Origin: AP-15 sp036404275
GTDB taxonomy: Bacteria > Pseudomonadota > Alphaproteobacteria > ATCC43930 > CGMCC-115725
Length of the DNA stretch: 19,279 nucleotides
NCBI GenBank assembly: GCA_036404275.1
Contig: DASXAM010000037.1
Location: 1-19,279, forward strand
Reading direction: 5' to 3'
Positions within the stretch are counted from its first letter, which is position 1, and each line of letters opens with the position of its first letter. This document shows positions 12,129 to 19,279 of the stretch, piece after piece. The translations under genes and the position numbers were made by a program. A model generated the notes under the pieces. The model was given only the letters and a program-made list of their open reading frames with translations. It was not told where the DNA came from and did not search any database.

Positions 12129-13424
12129 TTAGCTGCGACTGGCGGCCGGTCGGGCAGGGGAGGGCGCTGCGTCTGGAACCTCGTCTTCGAGACTGGCGAT
12201 GGCGCGGCCGCGCGTCTCCGGCAGCGTCAGAAGCATGACGATCATCAGCAGATGAGCCAGATTTGCAAACACCGCGATCGCCGTGGCGAGCGGCATGACC
12301 GCGGCGGCAAAGCCGATCACCGTCATGAACACCGAGCCGATCGCCCGGCCAGCGTTATAGCAGAAACCCTGCCCGGTGCCGCGGATGCTGGTCGGGTAGA
12401 GCTCGGTCATAAACGGGCCCATAGGCGCGAACTTCATCAGAATCGAGATGTTGAGCGGGATGCCGAGGAACAACAGCGCAGTGTTGCCGACCGGCAGATA
12501 GACATAGATGAGGATCATGACGATCGAGGCTATAGCCGAGATCATGAACGTCGCCTTGCGGCCGATCGCATCGGCCAAATAGGCGCCACACAAAAACCCG
12601 ATCAGCGAGCCTAGGGCGAGAACGGCTGAATAGAGCCCGGTGCCGGTGGCGGACAGGTGGCGCACCGTGCGCAGATAGGTCGGCATCCAGAAGCCGACGG
12701 ACCAAACGCCCCCTTGGGCGCCCATGACCATCAGCGACACCCGGACCGTCAGCCACAGATAGGGCCCGCGAAACGCCGACAGCAGTTGGGCGATGCCAGC
12801 CGGCGCGTCGCCGGTGCTACGCCGACCCTCGAAGGCGTTCGATTCGGGGATGCTGCGGCGGATCCACAGCACGAAGAAGCCGGGTAGGATGCCGACCCAG
12901 AACAAGGCCCGCCAAGCGATCCATTCGGGCAGGATCGCGAATAGGGCGGCATAGGCGAGGGCTGCGAGGCCCGGGCCAAAGGCAGCGCCGGTTTGGACAA
13001 ATCCGACGCCGCGGCCGCGATACTTGTCGCGGATCACCTCGCCCATCAAGACGGCGCCGGTCGCCCATTCGCCGCCAAAGCCGAGCCCGTGCAGGCCGCG
13101 CAGGATAAAGAGCTGCTCGAAATTCTGGGCAAAGCCGCAGAGAAACGTGAAGACCGAATACCACAGGATCGCGATTTGCAGCATGCGCACGCGGCCAAAG
13201 CGGTCGGCGAGCGCGCCGGCAAACCAGCCGCCGAAGGACGAGGTGACGACGGTCACGGTGCCGATCGTGCCGGCCGCCCCCTTCGACATCGCCCATGCCG
13301 CGATGACGGTCGGCACAACATAGGCGTAGAGCCCTTGGTCGAGCCCGTCCAAGGTCCAGCCGCCCCAGCAGGCGAACATCGTGCGCCGTTCCCGCGCGGT
13401 CAGATCGCGCAGCCATGCGAACAT
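12129..13424 (-). CDS. MFS transporter, organic/aromatic acid or sugar-acid symporter type
   Basis: A 431-residue, 12-TM major facilitator. Signatures are the charged TM1 motif WTLDGLDQGLY (23-33), motif A GALADRFGRVRM (70-81), RGLHGLGFGGEWATGAVLMG in TM4 and GTGQGFCYNAGRAIG in TM10. This pattern fits the AAHS or sialate/aromatic-acid symporter branch, mostly proton-coupled uptake of small carboxylates, though the substrate cannot be assigned. GAGGGGG lies before the ATG. The gene stands alone, with convergent and divergent neighbours of unrelated function, within the block that separates pheA from kdsB. Confidence 0.85.
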   Translation of the reverse strand: MFAWLRDLTARERRTMFACWGGWTLDGLDQGLYAYVVPTVIAAWAMSKGAAGTIGTVTVVTSSFGGWFAGALADRFGRVRMLQIAILWYSVFTFLCGFAQNFEQLFILRGLHGLGFGGEWATGAVLMGEVIRDKYRGRGVGFVQTGAAFGPGLAALAYAALFAILPEWIAWRALFWVGILPGFFVLWIRRSIPESNAFEGRRSTGDAPAGIAQLLSAFRGPYLWLTVRVSLMVMGAQGGVWSVGFWMPTYLRTVRHLSATGTGLYSAVLALGSLIGFLCGAYLADAIGRKATFMISAIASIVMILIYVYLPVGNTALLFLGIPLNISILMKFAPMGPFMTELYPTSIRGTGQGFCYNAGRAIGSVFMTVIGFAAAVMPLATAIAVFANLAHLLMIVMLLTLPETRGRAIASLEDEVPDAAPSPARPAASRS

Positions 13425-13537
13425 TGCGTTTCCCCCTCATCTTTGCGTTGCCGCCGATTTGTCCGCGATCCGACCGCTGCCGCCACCCCCACCGCCGCAT
13501 GCCAGCCACCACCCGCGCGCCGGATCGGCCGAATGAT

Positions 13538-14497
13538 TTACTTTCCCCAATCGGCGCTGCAGGCGATCACCGCCTGCGCGGTGGGATGGACGATCCCGGC
13601 TTCGGCGGCGGCGCCGAACAGCCGTTTGATGTCGGCCCTCCGGCTCTCCGAGCCCGACCGGGAGCCGCGGCATTCATGCTCGACATAGCGGTCGAGCATG
13701 CAATCCACCAAGCGTTTCTCGTCCGGCTGGCCGGCGCATGCCGCCTTCCAGGCCGCGGGTCTGCAGTCTTGGTTGTTCAGCAGATTATTGGCGACCACCA
13801 CCATCGCAACGTTGCCGTATTCGGTTTGCAACCCCAGGCTGGCGAATCTTTTGAGACGCTGCTCATAGGTCGCCAGCGCCTGGATCGCCTGGGCTTGCTG
13901 GAGCTCGGCCGTGCGCAGCGCCGTCGCGAACGCGCTGTGAAAGCCGGCATCGCACATCAGCCGGCCCTGCCGGTTGTTGTCGCAGGCCCATTTCGGGTCC
14001 AGACAGCCGTCACGGATCGGCAGGCCGAGACCTCCCAGTGTCTGCGCGAAGCTGGTGGGACTTTGCCGCTGGTACGCCCGGAGCAGCTCGGGGAGATTGT
14101 CTTCGGTCCAGTCGAGGATCCCGAACGTCATCCCATCGAGGCCGAAATACCCAGTAAAATGTTTCGATTTGCAGGCGCCGGTGACGGCTTGAAGAAACTT
14201 TGCAAAACCACCGGCGGCCGGGCAACGGCTGATCTCGTCACAGATCCTGTCCAGCTGGCTGGGGAATGTATTAGGGCCGCATCGCGTGGTCCAAACCGGG
14301 TGGCCTTGTGAGTTGGGGTTGTGCAGCAGCGCACCTTCCGGTGCCGTGCTGCGGCACTGACCCACCGCCATTCCAGGACATGTCTCTTCCTCGGCAAAAG
14401 CGGCCGATCCGGCAAACAGGAAAAGGGCCAGCAAGACAGCAAAGCACCGCCGGTGGCGCCATCCATATTCAGCACGATGTTGCATAAAAATCGGCAT
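13538..14497 (-). CDS. Cysteine-rich secreted protein, function unknown
   Basis: A 319-residue protein with a Sec signal (RHRRCFAVLLALFLFAGSAA, probable cleavage after AFA). The mature part contains 14 cysteines, an even number consistent with up to seven disulfides in the periplasm or outside. The segment HFTGYFGLDGMTFGILDWTE recalls the 'GxxFGxLQW' core of some lysozyme- or chitosanase-like hydrolases, but key residues cannot be verified and I do not assign an enzyme. A long helix (ALRTAELQQAQAIQALATYE) lies in the middle. AAGG about 7 nt before ATG 14497 supports the start; an internal Met at residue 5 is an alternative. It reads toward MFS in the same direction, 113 bp apart. Confidence 0.75.
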   Translation of the reverse strand: MPIFMQHRAEYGWRHRRCFAVLLALFLFAGSAAFAEEETCPGMAVGQCRSTAPEGALLHNPNSQGHPVWTTRCGPNTFPSQLDRICDEISRCPAAGGFAKFLQAVTGACKSKHFTGYFGLDGMTFGILDWTEDNLPELLRAYQRQSPTSFAQTLGGLGLPIRDGCLDPKWACDNNRQGRLMCDAGFHSAFATALRTAELQQAQAIQALATYEQRLKRFASLGLQTEYGNVAMVVVANNLLNNQDCRPAAWKAACAGQPDEKRLVDCMLDRYVEHECRGSRSGSESRRADIKRLFGAAAEAGIVHPTAQAVIACSADWGK

Positions 14498-14560
14498 TTG
14501 GAAGCCTTTCGACCGGGTGGAGCCGCGCGCCGCCCCTGCGTTGTATCGTCTTTCCGGGGG

Positions 14561-15301
14561 CTAGCCGCAGTCGGCGAATTGGCGGGCGCGGGCGAGGTCG
14601 GCGGGTGTGTCGACCTGGACGCCGAGCTGCGCCTTGTCGATCAGGGTGACCGAAATGCGCATGCCGGCTTCGAGCGCGCGCAATTGCTCGAGCCGCTCCC
14701 GCCCTTCGAGGATGCTCTTCGGCAAGGCGGCGAAGCGTTCGAGTGCGGCGCGGCGGTAGGCGTAGAGGCCGACATGCTCGTAATGCGGGCCCGGTCCCCA
14801 CGGCACAACGGCCTTGCTGAAGTAGAGTGCCAGCGCCGGCCGCGCCGGGTTGGCAAAGCCGGCAACGACTTTGTTGACGCTGATATCGGCGAGCGCCGCC
14901 TCGTCCTCGATCGGTGCGGCGAGGGTGGCGATGTCGATCAAAGGGTCGGCGAGGGCGTCGGCGGCAAGACGAATCGCCGCGGGGTCGAGAAACGGCATGT
15001 CACCCTGGACGTTGAGCACCGCGTCGTGGGCGCGGCCGGGATCGAGCATGCCGATCGCGGCGTAGACCCGGTCGGAGCCCGCGGGCAGGTCGGGGTCGGT
15101 CATGACCGCGCGTCCGCCGGCTGTTTCAATCGCCTCGGCGATCTCGCGGTCGCCGCAGGCGACGACGACCGGCCCGATTGCGGCGGCGACGGCACGGCGC
15201 CAGACACGCACGATCATCGGCGCGCCGGCGATATCGGCGAGAGGCTTTCCCGGCAGCCGGGTCGCGGCGAGGCGCGCCGGGATCACGACAATCGGGTTCA
15301 C
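14561..15301 (-). CDS. kdsB: 3-deoxy-manno-octulosonate cytidylyltransferase (CMP-KDO synthetase)
   Basis: The 246-residue enzyme activates KDO with CTP for lipopolysaccharide core synthesis. Motifs are IPARLAATRLPGKPLADI (7-24, nucleotide-binding), GSDRVYAA (75-82), NVQGDMPFLDP (97-107, metal and substrate) and HVGLYAYRR. The open frame extends far upstream, but family length and GGGAGG 7 nt before GTG 15301 fix the start. It is divergent from cycM with a 141-bp shared control region. In Sinorhizobium and relatives pheA follows kdsB directly; here a secreted-protein gene and others intervene. Confidence 0.96.
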   Translation of the reverse strand: MNPIVVIPARLAATRLPGKPLADIAGAPMIVRVWRRAVAAAIGPVVVACGDREIAEAIETAGGRAVMTDPDLPAGSDRVYAAIGMLDPGRAHDAVLNVQGDMPFLDPAAIRLAADALADPLIDIATLAAPIEDEAALADISVNKVVAGFANPARPALALYFSKAVVPWGPGPHYEHVGLYAYRRAALERFAALPKSILEGRERLEQLRALEAGMRISVTLIDKAQLGVQVDTPADLARARQFADCG

Positions 15302-15442
15302 TTTGCGCCTCCCATAGTCCCGTTCGAACTCGGACAGCGACAACTTGCCCGGTTCGTCACCCTGTGGCGACCGTGATAAACCGATTGTGTTGTCGGGGGG
15401 AATTCGATTTTCTCCCGGCCCTGAGGGTCGGAAGGATCGTCG
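15302..15442. promoter_or_regulatory. Divergent control region of kdsB and cycM
   Basis: The 141 bp between the two start codons must contain both promoters. Ribosome sites are clear (GGGAGG for kdsB, GGAAGGA for cycM), but I see no consensus -35/-10 pair and no long palindrome. Confidence 0.5.
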
Positions 15443-15967
15443 ATGCCGTCTTTCGAATGGAACAAGATCATTGCTTCGGCGCTGACCGCGCTGATCGTGG
15501 CGATGGTGTGTGGGATCCTCGCGAGCGAGATCATCCGGCCCAGAGAATTGGAGAAGCCGGTCTACATGATCGCCGGTGCGGCGCCGACCACGACCGCGGC
15601 GCCGGCCGAGACGGCACCGGCCAAGCTCGCGCCGATCGGGCCGCTGCTCGCCAAGGCCGACCCCAAGCGTGGCGAGCAGCTGACCAAAGTGTGCGCGGTG
15701 TGCCACAACTTCACCAAAGGCGGGGCCAACAAGATCGGTCCCGATTTGTGGGACGTCGTCGGCCAGCCGATCGGCGAGGGGCGGGCCGGTTACGCATTTT
15801 CGTCTGCGCTGGAAAAGCACAAAGGGCAGAAATGGGACCCGGAGGCGCTGAACGAATGGCTCGACAACCCGCAGCATTTCGCGCCCGGCACCAAGATGAC
15901 CTTTGCCGGCTTCCCCAAGGCGCAGGACCGCGCGGACGTCATCGCCTATCTGCAGACGCTGAAGTAA
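15443..15967 (+). CDS. cycM: Membrane-anchored cytochrome c (CycM-like)
   Basis: A 174-residue protein. The N-terminal hydrophobic helix (about 8-27, IIASALTALIVAMVCGILAS) lacks a good cleavage site and probably anchors the protein. An Ala/Pro/Thr linker (46-66) follows, then a class I cytochrome c domain. Heme attachment is C84-A-V-C-H88 and the distal ligand is Met152 in GTKMTFAGF. Proteins of this type carry electrons from the bc1 complex to terminal oxidases in the periplasm. GGAAGGA lies 7 nt before the ATG. It is divergent from kdsB, an arrangement known from rhizobia, and hisN follows after 49 bp. Confidence 0.92.
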   Translation: MPSFEWNKIIASALTALIVAMVCGILASEIIRPRELEKPVYMIAGAAPTTTAAPAETAPAKLAPIGPLLAKADPKRGEQLTKVCAVCHNFTKGGANKIGPDLWDVVGQPIGEGRAGYAFSSALEKHKGQKWDPEALNEWLDNPQHFAPGTKMTFAGFPKAQDRADVIAYLQTLK

Positions 15968-15984
15968 CCCGCCACGCAAGTGCG

Positions 15985-16010
15985 CTCCCCCTCGCCCCGC
16001 CAGCGGGGAG
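15985..16010. repeat. GC inverted repeat between cycM and hisN covering the hisN ribosome site
   Basis: CTCCCC (15985-15990) is the reverse complement of GGGGAG (16005-16010), which is also the best Shine-Dalgarno for hisN (6 nt before the ATG). An inner alternative pairing CCCC (15995-15998) with GGGG (16005-16008) exists. It resembles the element at 121-144. It may modulate hisN translation or simply be a dispersed repeat. Confidence 0.45.
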
Positions 16011-16016
16011 ACGGGG

Positions 16017-16802
16017 ATGATTGCGCCACCGACCGATGTGGATGCCTTTCTGGAGCTTGCCGTCGAGCTGGCCGATGCGGCCGGAGCGGCGATCCGGCCG
16101 CATTTCCGGACCCCGCTCGCGGTTGACGACAAGCCCGATTCGACACCGGTGACCATCGCCGACCGCGCCGCCGAGGCGGCAATGCGGCAACTGATCGAGG
16201 CGCGCTTTCCGGAGCACGGCATCATTGGCGAGGAATATGGCCGGGTGCGGGAGGGGGCGGAATTCGTCTGGGTTTTGGACCCGATCGACGGCACCAAATC
16301 CTTTATCAGCGGAGTCCCGCTATTCGGCACGCTGATCGCGCTCGCCCAAGCGGGGCGGCCGCTCCTCGGCGTCATCGACCAGCCGATCTCGGGTGAGCGC
16401 TGGGTCGGCGCCGCTGGCCGGCCGACAACATTGAACGGCCGCACGGTTCGCTGCCGCTCGTGCAACGTGCTCGATCGCGCGACACTGTTCGCCACCACGC
16501 CCGACATGTTCGAGGGCGCGGATGCGGCCGCTTTCGCCCGCATCAAGGCCGCGGTCAAGCTGACCCGCTTTGGCGCCGACTGCTACGCCTACGGCCTTCT
16601 CGCCGCCGGGTTTATCGACCTCGTCCTTGAAGCGAGCCTCAAGCCCTACGATTTCTGCGCGATGATCCCGATCGTCGAAGGGGCGGGGGGTGTCAGCGGC
16701 GACTGGTGCGGCAATCCGCTAACCCTCGCCTCGGACGGCCGCGTTCTTGCTGCCGGCGACCGCCGGAGCTTTGCCGCGGCGCTCGCTCTCCTCGCCGGTT
16801 GA
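16017..16802 (+). CDS. hisN: Histidinol-phosphatase of the inositol monophosphatase family
   Basis: A 261-residue Mg-dependent phosphatase. Metal ligands are visible in GIIGEEYG (E72), WVLDPIDGTKSFISG (D88, D91) and LKPYDFCAMIPIVEGAGG (D212). The SFISGVPLFGTLIAL and ASLKPYDF wording fits HisN-type histidinol-phosphate phosphatases rather than SuhB or CysQ, so hydrolysis of L-histidinol phosphate in histidine synthesis is likely. Inositol- or fructose-bisphosphatase activity cannot be excluded. The gene lies between cycM and the peptide transporter and has no his genes beside it. Confidence 0.88.
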   Translation: MIAPPTDVDAFLELAVELADAAGAAIRPHFRTPLAVDDKPDSTPVTIADRAAEAAMRQLIEARFPEHGIIGEEYGRVREGAEFVWVLDPIDGTKSFISGVPLFGTLIALAQAGRPLLGVIDQPISGERWVGAAGRPTTLNGRTVRCRSCNVLDRATLFATTPDMFEGADAAAFARIKAAVKLTRFGADCYAYGLLAAGFIDLVLEASLKPYDFCAMIPIVEGAGGVSGDWCGNPLTLASDGRVLAAGDRRSFAAALALLAG

Positions 16803-16828
16803 GGCGCGATCCTGTTAGGAATCCGGTC

Positions 16829-18658
16829 ATGCGCAAGGTGGCGGCGGCGGCCGCGGGTATTGTTCTGCTGCTCGGCGCGGCGGCGATGGCCGCGGTCGCG
16901 ACCTACGGCCTCTCGCTGTTCGGCGATCTGAAATACGGTCCCGGCTTCACCCATTTCGACTATGTCAATCCGCAAGCGCCGAAGGGCGGGGCGATGCGGC
17001 TTTCGGCGATCGGCACCTTCGACACGCTCAACCCCTTTGTCATCAAGGGCGTGCCGGCGGCCGGCATCCGCCAGGTCTTCGACACGCTGTCGACCGCGGC
17101 GGAAGACGAGCCAGCGAGCGAATATGGGCTCGTCGCGCAAAGCATCGAGAAGGCGCCCGACAAATCGTCGGTGCTTTATACCTTGCGCGCCGAGGCGAAG
17201 TTTCACGACGGCACGCCGATCACGCCCGACGATGTGGTGTGGACGTTCGAGACCTTGCGGGCCAAGGGACAGCCGATGTACCGCTCCTATTACGGCGACG
17301 TCGCCAAGGTCGAAAAGGAGGGCGAACGCGGCGTGCGATTTACGTTCAAGACGACGCAAAACCGCGAGCTGCCGCAGATCATCGGCCAGATGCCGGTGCT
17401 GTCGAAGAAATACTGGTCGGGGCGCGATTTCGAAAAGACGACGCTCGATCCGCCGCTTGGTAGCGGGCCCTACAAAATCGAGAAGCTGGAGCCGGGCCGG
17501 TCGATCACCTATCGTCGGGTGCCGGATTATTGGGCAGCCAATTTGCCGGTGGGCAAGGGGCGGTTCAATGTCGATGCGATCCGCTATGACTACTACCGCG
17601 ATGCGACGGTGGCGCTCGAAGCCTTCAAGGCCGGGCAATACGATTTGCGCCTCGAAAATTCGTCGAAGGATTGGGCGACCGGCTATAACAGCCCAGCCTT
17701 GCGCGCCGGGTTGATCAAAAAGGAGGCGATCCCGAACCAATTGCCCAGCGGCATGCAGGGCTTTGGCTATAATCTGCGCCGGCCGATCTTTCAGGACCCG
17801 CGGGTGCGCGAAGCGCTCGCCTATGCTTTCGATTTCGAATGGTCGAACAAGAATTTGTTCTACGGCGCCTATACGAGAACCCGCAGCTATTTCGACAATT
17901 CGGAATTGGCCGCGACCGGAGTGCCGAAAGGCGAGGAGCTGAAGATCCTGGAGCCGTTCCGTGGCCAGATCCCGGAGGCGGTGTTCACCACCGAATACGA
18001 TCCGCCCAAATACGACGGCTCTGGCAACATTCGCGAGGGGCTGCGCAAGGCGTTGAAGCTGCTGAAGGAAGCCGGGTGGAGCTTTAAGGGCGAAAAGCTC
18101 GTCAACGACAAGACCGGCCAGCCCTTCGAATTCGAGTTCCTGCTCGACAACCCGCAATTCGAGCGGATCGTGCTGCCGTTTGCCGACAATTTGAAACGCA
18201 TGGGGATCACCGCGCGGGTGCGCACGGTCGACACCGCGCAATACCAGCGGCGGATGGAGACCTTCGATTACGACATGACCGTCGTTCTCTTTGGCGAATC
18301 ATTATCGCCGGGCAACGAGCAGCGCGAATATTTCGGCTCGGCAGCCGCCGACCAGCAGGGCAGCGGCAATCTGCTCGGTGTCAAGAGCAAGGTCGTCGAC
18401 CAGCTGATCGAAGAATTGATCCAAGCCCCCGATCGGGCGAGCCTTGTCGCTCATACGCGGGCACTCGACCGGGTCCTGCAATACGGTTATTACGTGGTCC
18501 CGAATTATCATTTGTCGGCGTTTCGGGTCGCCTATTGGAACAAGTTCCGGCGCCCGACCACTTCGCCCAAATATGCGCTCGGCCTCGACACTTGGTGGGT
18601 CGATCCCGCCGCCGAGCACTCGGTCGAGGCCAAAAAAGGCGAGGTGACAAAAAAGTGA
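16829..18658 (+). CDS. yejA: Extracellular solute-binding protein family 5, YejA type
   Basis: A 609-residue periplasmic receptor of an ABC importer. A signal peptide (residues 1-23, VAAAAAGIVLLLGAAAMAAV) is followed by GLSLFGDLKYGPGFTHFDYV and NPQAPKGGAMRLSAIGTFDT, the opening typical of YejA-like oligopeptide and microcin C binding proteins. Further family marks are KFHDGTPITPDDVVWTFE, LGSGPYKIEKLEPGRSITYR and FGYNLRRPIFQDPRVREALA. Large size fits peptide cargo. The ATG is chosen because the signal peptide starts there, although the frame is open further upstream inside hisN. It is followed after 10 nt by the permease gene, so they form one operon. Confidence 0.93.
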   Translation: MRKVAAAAAGIVLLLGAAAMAAVATYGLSLFGDLKYGPGFTHFDYVNPQAPKGGAMRLSAIGTFDTLNPFVIKGVPAAGIRQVFDTLSTAAEDEPASEYGLVAQSIEKAPDKSSVLYTLRAEAKFHDGTPITPDDVVWTFETLRAKGQPMYRSYYGDVAKVEKEGERGVRFTFKTTQNRELPQIIGQMPVLSKKYWSGRDFEKTTLDPPLGSGPYKIEKLEPGRSITYRRVPDYWAANLPVGKGRFNVDAIRYDYYRDATVALEAFKAGQYDLRLENSSKDWATGYNSPALRAGLIKKEAIPNQLPSGMQGFGYNLRRPIFQDPRVREALAYAFDFEWSNKNLFYGAYTRTRSYFDNSELAATGVPKGEELKILEPFRGQIPEAVFTTEYDPPKYDGSGNIREGLRKALKLLKEAGWSFKGEKLVNDKTGQPFEFEFLLDNPQFERIVLPFADNLKRMGITARVRTVDTAQYQRRMETFDYDMTVVLFGESLSPGNEQREYFGSAAADQQGSGNLLGVKSKVVDQLIEELIQAPDRASLVAHTRALDRVLQYGYYVVPNYHLSAFRVAYWNKFRRPTTSPKYALGLDTWWVDPAAEHSVEAKKGEVTKK

Positions 18659-18668
18659 GGGGGCGGGG

Positions 18669-19279
18669 ATGATCGCCTACGCGTTGCGGCGCATTTTGCT
18701 GATCATCCCGACGCTGTTTGCGATCATGGTGGTGAATTTTGTTATTATCCAGGCCGCGCCTGGCGGGCCGGTTGAGCAGATGATCGCGCGCCTCAAGGGC
18801 AACACCGTCAGCGCCACCGAGCGGGTCAGCGCCGGCAGCGGCGAGGTCAAGACCCTGGGCGGCGCCGAGAACACCCGGTATCGCGGGGCGCGGGGCCTCG
18901 ACCCGGCGCTGATCAAGGAGCTCGAAAAGCAATACGGCTTTGACAAGCCGCCCTTGACCCGGTTTGCGCTGATGATGCGCAACTACTTGACGTTTAATTT
19001 TGGCACCAGCTTTTTCCGCGACCAGCGTGTCTCCGACTTGATCGAATCGAAGCTGCCGGTGTCGATCTCGATCGGGCTGTGGACGACGTTGATCACCTAT
19101 CTCGTCTCGATCCCGCTCGGCATCAGAAAGGCGGTCAGGGACGGCAGCCGGTTCGATGTGTGGACGAGCGCCGTCATCATCGTCGGCTACGCGGTGCCGA
19201 GCTTTTTGTTCGCGATATTGCTGATCGTGCTCTTTGCCGGTGGCAGCTATTTGTCGATTTTTCCATTGCGCGGGCTGGT
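18669..19279 (+). CDS. yejB: ABC peptide importer permease, YejB type (3' end outside the window)
   Basis: The frame from ATG 18669 stays open to the window end (203 complete codons). GGGCGGGG precedes the ATG closely. The protein begins MIAYALRRILLIIPTLFAIM with TM1 and APGGPVEQMIARL, as in YejB. A periplasmic region (YGFDKPPLTRFALMMRNYLT, then FNFGTSFFRDQRVSDLIESK) follows, and then helices at LITYLVSIPLGI and IVGYAVPSFLFAILLIVL. The diagnostic EAA loop lies beyond the window. YejC-type and ATPase genes (YejE, YejF) are expected downstream. Confidence 0.93.
   Translation, partial: MIAYALRRILLIIPTLFAIMVVNFVIIQAAPGGPVEQMIARLKGNTVSATERVSAGSGEVKTLGGAENTRYRGARGLDPALIKELEKQYGFDKPPLTRFALMMRNYLTFNFGTSFFRDQRVSDLIESKLPVSISIGLWTTLITYLVSIPLGIRKAVRDGSRFDVWTSAVIIVGYAVPSFLFAILLIVLFAGGSYLSIFPLRGL

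Noticed and set aside
15302..16558. Leftward open frame extending upstream of kdsB through cycM and hisN
   Set aside because: It is antisense to two clear genes, has no ribosome site at its far end and no domain; the kdsB GTG at 15301 has a good site and gives the normal length.
16646..18241. Leftward 531-codon open frame
   Set aside because: It is fully antisense to yejA, rich in Arg/His as expected for the shadow of a GC-rich gene, with no recognisable motif.
1..19279. Search for tRNA, rRNA, riboswitches, transposases and integrases
   Set aside because: No cloverleaf, rRNA-like block, transposase or recombinase frame was recognised by reading; subtle RNA elements cannot be excluded without a covariance search.

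Overview
The window looks like a piece of an alphaproteobacterial chromosome. It is GC-rich, its genes carry Shine-Dalgarno sites, and a membrane-anchored cytochrome c, kdsB (CMP-KDO synthesis, so a Gram-negative envelope) and pheA are arranged much as in Rhizobiales/Rhodospirillales genomes. The sequence alone does not fix genus or species. No rRNA, tRNA, CRISPR array or insertion sequence was found.

Left part (1-5190), an accessory and decaying zone. It starts with the last 35 codons of a succinate-semialdehyde-dehydrogenase-like gene (gabD type). Next come the remains of a ParE/RelE-type toxin-antitoxin pair and a leftward four-gene cluster: a 4-oxalocrotonate-tautomerase-like protein, a Tat-exported paralogue, a PadR regulator and a small membrane protein. 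That cluster has a near-consensus promoter whose spacer is an inverted repeat. Two further broken gabD-like fragments (2359-2935 and 3729-3938) flank an intact Phd/VapC module. A DUF2255-like gene follows, then a second intact Phd/VapC module reading left from its own operator-promoter.

Middle part (5216-10800). A leftward tetR-emrA-emrB operon encodes a tripartite-type drug efflux pump, and an almost perfect 36-bp palindrome just upstream of tetR is a convincing repressor operator. Next come a small coiled-coil protein, a secreted TPR protein and pheA (prephenate dehydratase with ACT domain), all leftward. Three 18-bp direct repeats sit immediately upstream of pheA.

Right-middle part (10800-14560). 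This stretch separates pheA from kdsB, which are neighbours in several alphaproteobacteria. It holds about 800 bp of low-gene-density DNA with short tandem duplications and one likely decayed small gene. It also has a secreted peptidoglycan-binding-domain protein, an MFS transporter and a cysteine-rich secreted protein of unknown function.

Right part (14561-19279), core genes. kdsB reads left and is divergent from a membrane-anchored cytochrome c (cycM type). The cytochrome gene is followed rightward by a hisN-like inositol-monophosphatase-family gene, a YejA-type peptide-binding protein and the start of the YejB-type permease, which runs off the window.

I did not find a clearly new biological system. 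The best leads are the three operator-promoter structures that can be read base by base, the gabD fragments around a toxin-antitoxin module, the Tat-exported tautomerase whose catalytic proline is internal, and the repeats and overlapping short frame in front of pheA.
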